Of a stretch of 12,071 bases of DNA, positions 1 through 7,433 are shown piece by piece. Within the stretch, counting starts at the first letter, position 1. The number at the start of each line of letters is the position of its first letter. The notes beneath the pieces were generated by a model. The model worked only from the letters and a program-made list of their open reading frames with translations, did not search any database and was not told the origin of the DNA. Origin of the DNA: Chthonomonas sp. UBA2017 (GTDB taxonomy: Bacteria; Armatimonadota; Fimbriimonadia; Fimbriimonadales; Fimbriimonadaceae); the NCBI GenBank assembly GCA_002335425.1, contig DDCB01000043.1:1-12071 (forward strand), written 5' to 3'. Position numbers and translations under genes: made by a program.

Positions 1-9
1 TTCCAAAAC

Positions 10-24
10 GGGACATGTCAAAAT
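10..24 (-). repeat. Directly repeated IS-end-like motif, copy 1
   Basis: Read on the minus strand this is ATTTTGACATGTCCC. A near copy, ATTTTGACACGTTCCC, lies at 384-399 in the same orientation, differing by one base plus one inserted base. The copy at 384-399 sits about 45 bases upstream of the OrfA remnant, where the left end of an IS3-type element would be expected. This copy lies beyond the other end of the remnant and reads out of the window, so it may be the left end of a second related element. Element identity is inferred. Confidence 0.35.
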
Positions 25-37
25 CGGGAGGAAGTCT

Positions 38-339
38 CTAGTTACGAGTGGCCCACTCGGAGGGGGCAGACCATTTCCTTTTTCCCCGCGCAATCTCCTT
101 GTATGCATCAATCTCCAAAGCCTGCCAGAACAAAATTCACTTGAGTCGCTGGTTTTCGTGATGCAAAGCTTTCAGCTCGGTTAGCTCGATTCGGCTCATC
201 CCAGCGTTTTTTCGCGCCAACGGGAGATCGTCTGGTCCGAAATCCCATGGGCCCGGCCCACGGTCGTCATGCTCGCGCTGGCCTTGATCTCCTTAAGAAT
301 GCTCATGATCTTGACTTCTGGGGATCGTTTTCGCCTTAT
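38..339 (-). pseudogene. Degenerate IS3-family transposase OrfA (HTH subunit), broken
   Basis: The minus strand encodes the parts of an IS3-type OrfA in two frames. From 339 to 196 one frame reads RRKRSPEVKIMSILKEIKAS, then a helix-turn-helix with HGISDQTISRWREK, and stops with TGA at 198-196. A second frame picks up at about 200 with GMSRIELTELKALHHENQRL, hits an internal TGA, and continues with QALEIDAYKEIARGK before a stop at 40-38. In intact OrfA proteins these pieces form one reading frame: HTH, the GGM linker, a leucine-zipper-like LKxLxxEN segment, and a D(A)xKEIARGK tail. The expected start codon is ATA (339-337), and a frameshift and an internal stop follow, so the gene is dead. No OrfB (DDE integrase) is in the window; it would lie to the left if it ever existed here. 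The longest intact piece is 36 codons (306-196). Confidence 0.72.
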
Positions 340-383
340 CTGCGTTCAAGACGAGCCAATCACGACCCCTGGCCCGCTTTTCT

Positions 384-399
384 GGGAACGTGTCAAAAT
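384..399 (-). repeat. Directly repeated IS-end-like motif, copy 2 (candidate left end)
   Basis: On the minus strand this reads ATTTTGACACGTTCCC. It lies about 45 bases upstream of the OrfA remnant and begins with TGA within the motif, as many IS3-family termini do. Its partner is at 10-24 in the same orientation. No inverted copy was seen in the window. The role as a terminal repeat is inferred from position only. Confidence 0.35.
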
Positions 400-427
400 G
401 AAGGTATCATCACCAAAACTTCAGATT

Positions 428-443
428 ATCCTCGACTGAGGAT
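428..443. promoter_or_regulatory. Small perfect hairpin upstream of the transglutaminase-like gene
   Basis: ATCCTC and GAGGAT form a perfect 6-base-pair inverted repeat around the loop GACT. It ends 27 bases before the ATG at 471 and therefore lies in the leader or operator region of that gene. It could be an operator half-site pair or a leader hairpin. No run of T follows it, so it is not a convincing terminator. I saw no clear -35/-10 pair between 400 and 470. Confidence 0.3.
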
Positions 444-470
444 CGGGGGTAATCCTTGTTGGGGGATCAC

Positions 471-1859
471 ATGAACATAGCTATTGTCGTAGCCTTGCTC
501 GGTTCAATTCCAGCACCCGTCGCTTCTCATTCTACAATGGACTTCATCTTCCGGAGTAGCTCTTACTTGATTCGAACTGAATTTGAATCAAGCTCGAACA
601 TCATCGTCGATGAGTTTGAAGAGTTCGTCTCAAGGGCCTGGCAGGCTCGCGACAAGCGCGATTGGGATGAGATGGCTCGGAACTTGTCAGCGGCATGGCG
701 GATTCGCATGAACACAGGTGGAATCGACCGATTTGGAGTCGGCCTATATCACGCTCTTACCTTTGCATATATTCGAACCGGGGACCTTGATCTAGCTGTT
801 CAATCGGCGCGGAGCAGCTTAACTCGACTTACTGAGGCATCGAGTCTTCAGGAATGGATAGGGGCTCATTTACAGATGGCAGAAGCGGCATCGCTTGTCG
901 GAGACTTCAAAACGTCTTCTGATTGTATCCGCCGACTAGAGCGACACCGATCTGAACTTGGACCCTCTTCAAACTCATATCGAGACGTCTTAGATCGTTC
1001 GACGAATAAAGAGTTTCGTTTCTCCTTTAAATATGCTTATGAGCAGTTTCCAAAAGAATTTGATAACGGATTGGTGCTTGCATTTCTCCCTCGAACGGAT
1101 CTTCCATATCAAAGCGCTTCTTTCGAAGTCGTCGGCGCAAGAAAGTACAACAAGCGACAAAAGGGTGAGCAAGTTTGGCTAGAAGTAGAACCGAACGCGC
1201 GTGAGCCGTTTTATGTTCGTGGCTCTGTCAAGCAATTGGCGACTTCGTTTTGGACTGACATCAAGGCACTTAAGTCGGCGAAGGCCCTTGATTTAGAAAG
1301 CTCCGATCCATATCTTGGGGAGTCATATGGAGTATCGATGTCGGGCCCAGGCGCTGATATTGCGAGAAGTTTGAAGGGTAAGTCACAATGGGAAACCATC
1401 CGGAATGTTGCCCGCTGGATGGATGAAAATATTCCTTATGTGATTGACGGATCGGATAAGTTCATTATTCATGCCAATGATGCGTTAGTCCATCGGAAGG
1501 GGGTCTGTAATCCTCGCGCGCTCGCTGCAGTAAAGTTAATGCGACTTTGTGGAGTGCCCTGCAGGGTAGTTCGCGGAATGGGCTCATTCACAACACCACC
1601 AGGATGGCATACTTGGATTGAGATTCGGTCCCCCATCACCGACCCGGGGGGAAAGCCTCGTTGGGTCCCGACGGACGTTGGATCCACAGTTACAGACTTT
1701 CCATTGCATCTCGGAATCCAGTTCTATCCTTCAGTGGCACCCTTTTCTGATCGCGCCTTTGAGTGGGAGCAGTGGTATCCGTTTAATATTGAAACAGTGG
1801 AATACACCAAGAAGAAGATGACTCTGCCAGATTCTGGGGAACAGATTCCTGCTCTCTGA
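471..1859 (+). CDS. Transglutaminase-like (cysteine protease fold) protein with TPR-like N-terminal half
   Basis: This 462-aa protein carries a transglutaminase-like core in its C-terminal half. The catalytic triad is visible: Cys346 in KGVCNPRALAAVKLMRLCGVP, His380 in GWHTWIEI, and Asp402 in WVPTDVGS. The preceding segment NVARWMDENIPYV is the usual helix leading into this fold. Residues about 45-160 look helical and TPR-like (paired A/W/Y and D/E patterns), which would suit binding a partner. The first about 20 residues are hydrophobic (MNIAIVVALLGSIPAPVAS) but lack the positive charge of a good signal peptide, so export is uncertain. I chose ATG471 over the in-frame TTG at 456 because GGGGG (461-465) precedes it at 5 bases and the hydrophobic start follows it. 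The gene converges on the restriction operon and is visibly less GC-rich than Mod and Res. The family covers proteases, peptidases and crosslinkers; the substrate is unknown. Confidence 0.82.
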   Translation: MNIAIVVALLGSIPAPVASHSTMDFIFRSSSYLIRTEFESSSNIIVDEFEEFVSRAWQARDKRDWDEMARNLSAAWRIRMNTGGIDRFGVGLYHALTFAYIRTGDLDLAVQSARSSLTRLTEASSLQEWIGAHLQMAEAASLVGDFKTSSDCIRRLERHRSELGPSSNSYRDVLDRSTNKEFRFSFKYAYEQFPKEFDNGLVLAFLPRTDLPYQSASFEVVGARKYNKRQKGEQVWLEVEPNAREPFYVRGSVKQLATSFWTDIKALKSAKALDLESSDPYLGESYGVSMSGPGADIARSLKGKSQWETIRNVARWMDENIPYVIDGSDKFIIHANDALVHRKGVCNPRALAAVKLMRLCGVPCRVVRGMGSFTTPPGWHTWIEIRSPITDPGGKPRWVPTDVGSTVTDFPLHLGIQFYPSVAPFSDRAFEWEQWYPFNIETVEYTKKKMTLPDSGEQIPAL

Positions 1860-2096
1860 GCCGGCACAGAGTCGGAAGCAATCCGATGCCTGCGATGTTG
1901 GTGATGACATTCCGAGTGCTTCTGTCGCCGGGCTCGCCGTTGGAAACCAGCGTGGCGGAGAACTTCGCGAATCGTCTTCGCGCCGAGTTCCTGGGAACTG
2001 GTAGCAAGTCCCCAATAACTGAGCCAGTTTGAGTGTTAGTTTCATACCTCCAGTGTGTTGTTGGAAACGGGTCAGACTGGGTTGATCTTTCGGTGC
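1860..2096. other. Convergent intergenic region with weak hairpins and no clear gene
   Basis: This gap separates the stop of the transglutaminase-like gene from the stop of Res, which points the other way. It contains small inverted repeats: CGCGAA/TTCGCG around a 5-base loop (1966-1982), AGTTCC/GGAACT around TG (1986-1999), and AACTG/CAGTT around AGC (2017-2029). None has a proper U-tract, so a bidirectional terminator is possible but not shown. An ATG-initiated 48-codon ORF runs from 1886 to 2032 on the plus strand, with no ribosome-binding site or recognisable motif; I do not call it a gene. Confidence 0.5.
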
Positions 2097-4979
2097 TTAG
2101 AGAGCTTGCAGTTCTGCCGACAACTTGTTCGGATCGAAACAAGCATGATAGGCCCATCGGCGTCCGCCGTAATACCGATTCACGGCGTCCGCCCACTTGT
2201 ATCCCGCGCTGATCTTGGACTTATCCAGATCCCTCTCGTAACCCTTCAGTTCCAGGGCCACCAACAAGCCCGAAGTCAAGCGCACCAAGAAGTCTGGCAT
2301 GTGGAGTCTCGAAGTTCCTGCCGCATCGATATAGGGGATCGAGAAGTCCAAATGGTCGTTTCGAGAATAGGTCTGCACCAACGGGCAATCTTCCAGTACC
2401 TGGCGGCACGTGTTCTCCCAGCCCACGGAATCCAGCACCACGTGGCTGATGTGGCTCTTGACCGTCCCCACGCACGGTCGCCCGGCGCGGAACATAACCT
2501 CGGAGGTCGAACCTTCCGGCCGGTAGCGCTCAATGCGCGGCAAGATGACCGGCTCCCCATACGCCCCTTGCTCGCCAATCGCTTCGTTCAGCACGTTCAC
2601 CACCCGCTGCTGCCATTTCAGCATGCCGAGTTCCTCCGGGCGAGCCTGATCAAACACCACGTACTCCCCGACGTACTTCCGCACGATCTCCAGGAATTGC
2701 GGGAAAAGCCGGCGGCGACGCTGGATTGCTTCGTCCGTATCGCCCACCACGCGCAGCGCCGCTAGCTCCGAGGCCATCCGAAAGATGCTTGCCTGAACCC
2801 GTGAGGCCAAGTAGTACGGCATCCGGTCGTGCCGGTCAATGCGGCCCACACTCGATCGATCCGGGCGCCCGATCCGCATCCCTACCAGTCCTTGAACGAA
2901 GACTTCGGTCGGCTCCGAGTCTTTGCCCACTCGCAGCCCCCGCACCCGCGACCAGTCCACCGACACCCTCTCGCGGATCTCGCTCACATACCCTTCCACC
3001 CGCGGGAAGATGATCTCGTGCTCCAGCTGCCGTTCTTTCAAGGACTGCACCAAAGTCGTCATCGGCGGATTCATCATCACTCCGCCCTTGCGCGCCTTCA
3101 CGGGGATGACTTGGAAGGGGACGCCGTACACGTCCGCGTATTCCGGCCGGAGCATGCCTGTCTCCGGGTCAATCTCATAAGATCGCCGGCGCAACGCCCG
3201 GCCCACGACCTGCTCGCAGAGCAGCTGCGAGGTGAAGCCTCGCAATCCCACGATCTGGGTCACGTTGTTGGCGTCCCAACCTTCGGTGAGCATCGACACC
3301 GAGACAATGCACCGGACCTGTTCACCGGGCTGGCCTTCTTTGCCCACCGAGTTCATGATCGCGCGCTTGCGGGCTTCGGTGTCCTTCTGCTTCTCGCCCT
3401 CTTCGGCTTTCTTGAGTTCCTTGCTGTCGTAGAGGAACGTGACCTCCTGCCCGGGGCGGTTCACGAAGTCCTTAAACTCAAAGTCCTCCCGGGTGAGGCG
3501 CTCGAACAGCAGCTGGCTGATCTCGGTGTCTTGAGTCACCACAATCAGCACGGGCGGCACATTCGACCCCGCCTCTTGCCAAGCGTCGAACGACTTCTTC
3601 CAGTTCCCGATCATGGTGTTGATCGCGGGTTCGGCTTCGGGCACCACCGCATCTGCCGGGGCGCGGCGGCGCATGGTCTCCTTCTTGTCCTTGGGCAATC
3701 GCTCATTGATCCATCGCCAAAGGTGGAAGTAGGCTGGGGCTTCGTTCCCCTTGCCGTGGTTGTCATCCACCGGGATCTGCGGGATCTTCACCAGCCCGCT
3801 CTCGATGGCGTCCACCAAACCGAAGTCGCTGACCACCCACGGGAACGGTCGCCCCTCGGGGTAGCCGCTGCCTTTCAGGTAGAACGGCGTCGCGCTCAGG
3901 TCGATGCAGCTCAGGATTCCGCGCGCGGCATGGATCTTCTCCAGGCCGGTGATCCATTGGGCGGCGGCTTCGATTTCGCCCTCTTCCTCTTTGCTCAGCT
4001 TCTCTTCGGTGCGCTTGGGCAGGGGACGGTAGCAGTGGTGTCCCTCGTCGTTCAGCACCAGCAAGCGGCCCTTACTGCCGAGCGTGTCTTTCAAAAGTCG
4101 GTTCGCAAACGCCAGATCGCTCTCCCGACCGAGTTTGGTCACGCCCCGCTTCTTGCCATCGTCGCGCACCGCCATCTCTTGCCGGTGGAGCAGGGCGATG
4201 CGGGCGCGGTTCAGGTCTTCGCGCAGGCCGCGCGGAACGAGTTCAAATTGGTCGTAGTAGTTGCCCTTCTCGGTGGGAAGAAGCACCCGCAAGCGCTCTT
4301 TCACCGTGAGTCCCGGCGCCACGATCAGCACCGCGTCGCTGCACCACGTCGCCCGCGGGTCGTGCAGCTTGTTCAGCACGCTCCACGCCAGCAGCATGCT
4401 CATCACGATGGTCTTGCCGGTGCCGGTGGCCATCTTGCAGCAATAGCGCGTGAACGCCTCGTGGGCTTGGCTCAGCGGGACCTTGACGAGGTCGCCGCTT
4501 TCCGCGTCGTATACCTCCACCATCAGCCCGGCGCGGTCTTGGGGGAACGATTCGTGAAGCCAGATGACGGTCTCGACCGCCTCACGCTGGCAGTAGAACA
4601 TCGGATTCGAACGGTCCGGGTTCTCGGGCGACCATTGTTCCAGCAGGCGTCTCGTCACCTGGCTCAGCGGACCCGGATACCCTGCCTCCCGCCACTGCCT
4701 CACTCGCGCCCGGATTTCATTCACCGTGGTCAGCGGAAAGAAGTCCTCTTCGAGGAGCGAAGGGTTCATCACCTTGCCCGTTCGCCGCACGAAGTACCCC
4801 GCCTCTCGCCTCCCCTCGACCTTGGTCGGAGTCGTCTGCTCGTACCCGTGCTCCGTCGCCCGGAACACCTGCCAATACGCCTTCGGCTCACGGTAAGGCC
4901 CATTGATGATCGGCTCATCAATCGCACTCGCCCCCGCCTCGCGTGCCTGGGCTACGGGGTCGAAGAGATTCTCCGTCAT
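2097..4979 (-). CDS. res: Type III-like restriction endonuclease Res (SF2 helicase plus PD-(D/E)xK nuclease)
   Basis: This 960-aa protein is the ATP-dependent cutting subunit of a restriction system. The SF2 helicase motifs appear in order: Walker A MATGTGKT (183-190), Walker B DEGHH (311-315), SATP (362-365), TEGWD (565-569) and QVVGRALRR (about 590-598). Near the C-terminus MPDF (894-897) followed by ALELKG (908-913) gives a PD-(D/E)xK nuclease centre, with Asp896, Glu910 and Lys912 as likely catalytic residues. The N-terminal IINGPYREPKAYW region and the overall length resemble the group annotated as BPTD_3080-family restriction endonucleases. The frame extends upstream to 5087, but I chose ATG4979 because it follows the TAG of the adenine methyltransferase by one base and has AAAGG at 4985-4989, 5 bases away; the longer form would overlap that gene. 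It is last in the operon and looks intact. Cleavage presumably requires the Mod subunit encoded at the other end. Confidence 0.9.
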   Translation of the reverse strand: MTENLFDPVAQAREAGASAIDEPIINGPYREPKAYWQVFRATEHGYEQTTPTKVEGRREAGYFVRRTGKVMNPSLLEEDFFPLTTVNEIRARVRQWREAGYPGPLSQVTRRLLEQWSPENPDRSNPMFYCQREAVETVIWLHESFPQDRAGLMVEVYDAESGDLVKVPLSQAHEAFTRYCCKMATGTGKTIVMSMLLAWSVLNKLHDPRATWCSDAVLIVAPGLTVKERLRVLLPTEKGNYYDQFELVPRGLREDLNRARIALLHRQEMAVRDDGKKRGVTKLGRESDLAFANRLLKDTLGSKGRLLVLNDEGHHCYRPLPKRTEEKLSKEEEGEIEAAAQWITGLEKIHAARGILSCIDLSATPFYLKGSGYPEGRPFPWVVSDFGLVDAIESGLVKIPQIPVDDNHGKGNEAPAYFHLWRWINERLPKDKKETMRRRAPADAVVPEAEPAINTMIGNWKKSFDAWQEAGSNVPPVLIVVTQDTEISQLLFERLTREDFEFKDFVNRPGQEVTFLYDSKELKKAEEGEKQKDTEARKRAIMNSVGKEGQPGEQVRCIVSVSMLTEGWDANNVTQIVGLRGFTSQLLCEQVVGRALRRRSYEIDPETGMLRPEYADVYGVPFQVIPVKARKGGVMMNPPMTTLVQSLKERQLEHEIIFPRVEGYVSEIRERVSVDWSRVRGLRVGKDSEPTEVFVQGLVGMRIGRPDRSSVGRIDRHDRMPYYLASRVQASIFRMASELAALRVVGDTDEAIQRRRRLFPQFLEIVRKYVGEYVVFDQARPEELGMLKWQQRVVNVLNEAIGEQGAYGEPVILPRIERYRPEGSTSEVMFRAGRPCVGTVKSHISHVVLDSVGWENTCRQVLEDCPLVQTYSRNDHLDFSIPYIDAAGTSRLHMPDFLVRLTSGLLVALELKGYERDLDKSKISAGYKWADAVNRYYGGRRWAYHACFDPNKLSAELQAL

Positions 4980-4980
4980 G

Positions 4981-6120
4981 CTAGCCTTTCGCCGCCCCAA
5001 CCACGATGAGCTCCTGGACTCTCTGCCGCGCCTCCCTAGTCCCACCGTTTCCTCCCAAGGTGGAGAAGATGCTTCTGTTCGTGACAATTTCTATCTCAAA
5101 AAAGGTTGCCATGACGTCGAGCACTGATTCGCCACTCAGCCCGTTGGAGCACTGGCCCGAAGGGTAAGTCAGAATACATCGCGCTCCTCTGTCCGCAATC
5201 GTCTTGGCAAGTGTTGTGAATGCATCCAAGGATTTGGACTTTAACGAAAAATCTGATTGGGGTCGCTCGTGATGCGCGGGATAACGTCCGACTCCTTCTG
5301 GTTGTAGTTTGCAGCCTGAAGCCACGGTCTCGAGCACATGGTAGAAACGGCTGTATTGAACGCCCGAGTAAGGCGGGTCAATAAATGCAACGTCTTTAGC
5401 GGTCAGCCTCTCAGCAAATTCCGTTGCGTCCCCGACCTCAGAAGCTCCTTGCTTAACCGCATGCCTCGACGCGACCCCAACAAAGGCTCGCCGTGCATGA
5501 GCAAAGACATCCCTCCGCCATGCTTCGAATAAGTATTTCGATGCAGTTGTTGTGGGTTGAAATGGTTGGGCCGTATGCCCGGGGGCTGCCGCGCATTCGG
5601 CGGCGGCGATGACTACTGCTGCCACGTAGGTATCCCCAACTTCGGCGTCGATAGGAGCCGTCGTTCGCAGTGCGTCGAGACAGAGTGATTGCCAGGCACT
5701 AAAGTAATGCCCACCATAGCCGGCGGTAATCGGCAGATCTGACGCTTTACAGAATTTTCGAGCCGCAACGACCGAAAGCTCTGGTCTGCCATCCCAATCG
5801 GCCGCCTGAAGTGCTTGTGCTTCGGCGAAGTCGGCGGCTGATGCAAGCCACCGGTGACTTTGTCGCGCCCACTCGTCCCACAGAGCGGATGCTGACCTTA
5901 GTGCTCGAGTCCGATGGAGAACCGCACCGGCCAATGCTTTGGCGTAGCATTGCTTATCTACCGCCAGTACTCTAGCCTTGCAGATCTCGGCCATGTGCCA
6001 GGCCACGGCCCCCGATCCTGCAAACAAGTCGGCGAAGATTCCTTCCTTTGGTCGATTTGACTCTAAGATGTTGCCGAGCGAGCCCTCGAGCATCGTTCGT
6101 TTTGAACCCATGTACTTCAT
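4981..6120 (-). CDS. D12-class DNA adenine N6-methyltransferase
   Basis: This 379-aa protein transfers a methyl group from S-adenosylmethionine to adenine in DNA. It opens with MKYMGSKRTM, the typical start of this class. Motif I is ADLFAGSGAVAWH (30-42), the acidic residue of motif II is in AVDKQ (53-57), and the catalytic motif IV is IDPPYSGVQYSRFY (247-260). SDFSLKSK (289-296) and ILTYPSG (316-322) also fit relatives of Dam-like enzymes. Motif order I before IV marks the alpha (D12) class, unlike the beta-class Mod in the same operon. The frame is open back to 6339, but ATG6120 is the start: it overlaps the upstream stop as ATGA and has GGGAG at 6128-6132, 7 bases away. Codons 5' of it merely shadow the upstream gene. 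Its likely job is to protect a second strand or second site from Res. The target site cannot be read from the sequence. Confidence 0.9.
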   Translation of the reverse strand: MKYMGSKRTMLEGSLGNILESNRPKEGIFADLFAGSGAVAWHMAEICKARVLAVDKQCYAKALAGAVLHRTRALRSASALWDEWARQSHRWLASAADFAEAQALQAADWDGRPELSVVAARKFCKASDLPITAGYGGHYFSAWQSLCLDALRTTAPIDAEVGDTYVAAVVIAAAECAAAPGHTAQPFQPTTTASKYLFEAWRRDVFAHARRAFVGVASRHAVKQGASEVGDATEFAERLTAKDVAFIDPPYSGVQYSRFYHVLETVASGCKLQPEGVGRYPAHHERPQSDFSLKSKSLDAFTTLAKTIADRGARCILTYPSGQCSNGLSGESVLDVMATFFEIEIVTNRSIFSTLGGNGGTREARQRVQELIVVGAAKG

Positions 6121-7433
6121 GAATATGCTCCCAATAGGCCGACACGCCCAAACACACCGATTCCTTTTGGGCCGTTCGCTTCTGTGAGTGCCCAAAGGTC
6201 GAAGTGATCTCGCGGTGCATTCGCGTTCGCGGCATGAGCAGCCTGTGCCTGAACCGCAATGTCGGCGGCAAGATCGGCTAGCTCCGTCATGGACGATCGC
6301 ACGAAAAGCCCGGACCGCTCGCCGTGAAAGCCCCACCACGGCTCTAGTGTGATCGCTGGGTCATGGATGGTTGCCTGTCGCAAAAACCAACGTGCTGAAA
6401 CTATCGCTAACAGGCAAAGTTGGAATGCACGACTCCAAGTGCCGAGCCAGAAATTACTAGCATTGAGTTCCGCCCTAATTTTGGTCTCTGGCAGCCGTGG
6501 ACTGCTCGCGAAACTCTTCCATCGTGCAAGATCTTGCTCACTCGCGGAGCCGCCAAGCTCAATGATGACGAACTTCAACTTCTCCAAGAACAGTTCCCGT
6601 TCCGGGCCCAGTGGATCTCCCTTACTCCTCAACAGGAGTTCGATCCCAGTACGTTCAACGAACTGACTTTCATCCACGGTTTGCCATGCACGGGCCAAAA
6701 TGTCTGAAGTGGCACCTGCAGAGCTACTGATACCCATGCATGCCGTTGGGTTATAGGATGACCTGTTCCGGACGAGATGATCCTTCGATACGAGCTGAAG
6801 GTCGATACCCAGTTCATCCATCAGGTCTGCGAAACTACTCTGAATAGGCAAGCTCATATGATTCGCAATATCACCGACACTGATACCGGCAATTTGCACG
6901 GCGCCAAGAATCCTTGTTGCATGGGAGGTCGCGCTCCAAGCACTGAGCACGGGCCATATCGCCTTGTGAGTTCCTAGCTTACAGGGCTGATGGTTCGAGG
7001 CATTAATGGGCAATACAGCGCCACTCGTCCCTACCAAGAAAGATCGAATGTTGATGATCCCTATTCCCGACGCAGCAAGCATCGACGCAGCCGCCCGAAG
7101 TTCCGCATAGTAACCGAGGTGGGTCGCGGTCCAGAGGTCCCCAGCAAGGAGTGCCCTTGAACTCGCGGTCACGTAATTCCAAGCGTCGTCAAGATGCCCG
7201 AATACGCTAAGGCATAGGTAATCCAACAGCTGCCCGTTCTCAGCTGTCCCGTTTCTGAAGGCATTGCGCCACCAGCGGTCATCTGCAGAATCTAAAGTCA
7301 ATGGATTCGATTGCACTGAGGTTCTGATGGAGGGCCATTGTGTTCTTAGCCGAGTGGCAAGCGCGGCCGACGAAGCATGCTGCAGCTGCGGCTGAACACC
7401 TGTGTGAGTTAAGGTTACGCTCGGCATCCTCAC
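6117..7433 (-). CDS. Unrecognised 438-aa operon protein with weak HEPN-like features
   Basis: I do not recognise this protein by family. It has no signal peptide and no nucleotide-binding or methyltransferase motif that I can see. Residues about 104-126 (ATHLGYYAELRAAASMLAAS then GIG) resemble the helix of HEPN-fold proteins that carries an (S/A)YYAxxxAAxxLL pattern. Residues 219-229 read HLVRNRSSYNP, similar to the second HEPN motif but with R-N-x-S-S-Y in place of RxxxxH, so ribonuclease activity is doubtful. Residues 327-352 are hydrophobic and aromatic and could be a buried helix. GTG7433 overlaps the DGQHR gene as GTGA and has GGAG at 7439-7442, 5 bases away; ATG7427 is a possible alternative. 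Its stop overlaps the D12 methyltransferase start as ATGA. Position between a DGQHR gene and a methyltransferase suggests a role in the same system, perhaps as effector, adaptor or specificity factor. That it is a real gene is well supported; its function is unknown. Confidence 0.85.
   Translation of the reverse strand: MRMPSVTLTHTGVQPQLQHASSAALATRLRTQWPSIRTSVQSNPLTLDSADDRWWRNAFRNGTAENGQLLDYLCLSVFGHLDDAWNYVTASSRALLAGDLWTATHLGYYAELRAAASMLAASGIGIINIRSFLVGTSGAVLPINASNHQPCKLGTHKAIWPVLSAWSATSHATRILGAVQIAGISVGDIANHMSLPIQSSFADLMDELGIDLQLVSKDHLVRNRSSYNPTACMGISSSAGATSDILARAWQTVDESQFVERTGIELLLRSKGDPLGPERELFLEKLKFVIIELGGSASEQDLARWKSFASSPRLPETKIRAELNASNFWLGTWSRAFQLCLLAIVSARWFLRQATIHDPAITLEPWWGFHGERSGLFVRSSMTELADLAADIAVQAQAAHAANANAPRDHFDLWALTEANGPKGIGVFGRVGLLGAYS

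Noticed and set aside
247..474. 75-codon plus-strand frame at the window start
   Set aside because: It runs opposite the OrfA relic and has no recognisable content.
2829..5009. 726-codon open frame on the plus strand opposite res
   Set aside because: It is antisense to a gene with clear helicase and nuclease motifs. Its protein is rich in H, R, L and P with no domain, as expected from the complement of a GC-rich gene.
4980..5087. 36-residue N-terminal extension of Res
   Set aside because: It overlaps the D12 gene end and is R/S-rich; ATG4979 has its own AAAGG.
6121..6339. 73-residue N-terminal extension of the D12 methyltransferase
   Set aside because: Family members start at MKYMGSK; the added part shadows the upstream gene, and GGGAG precedes ATG6120.
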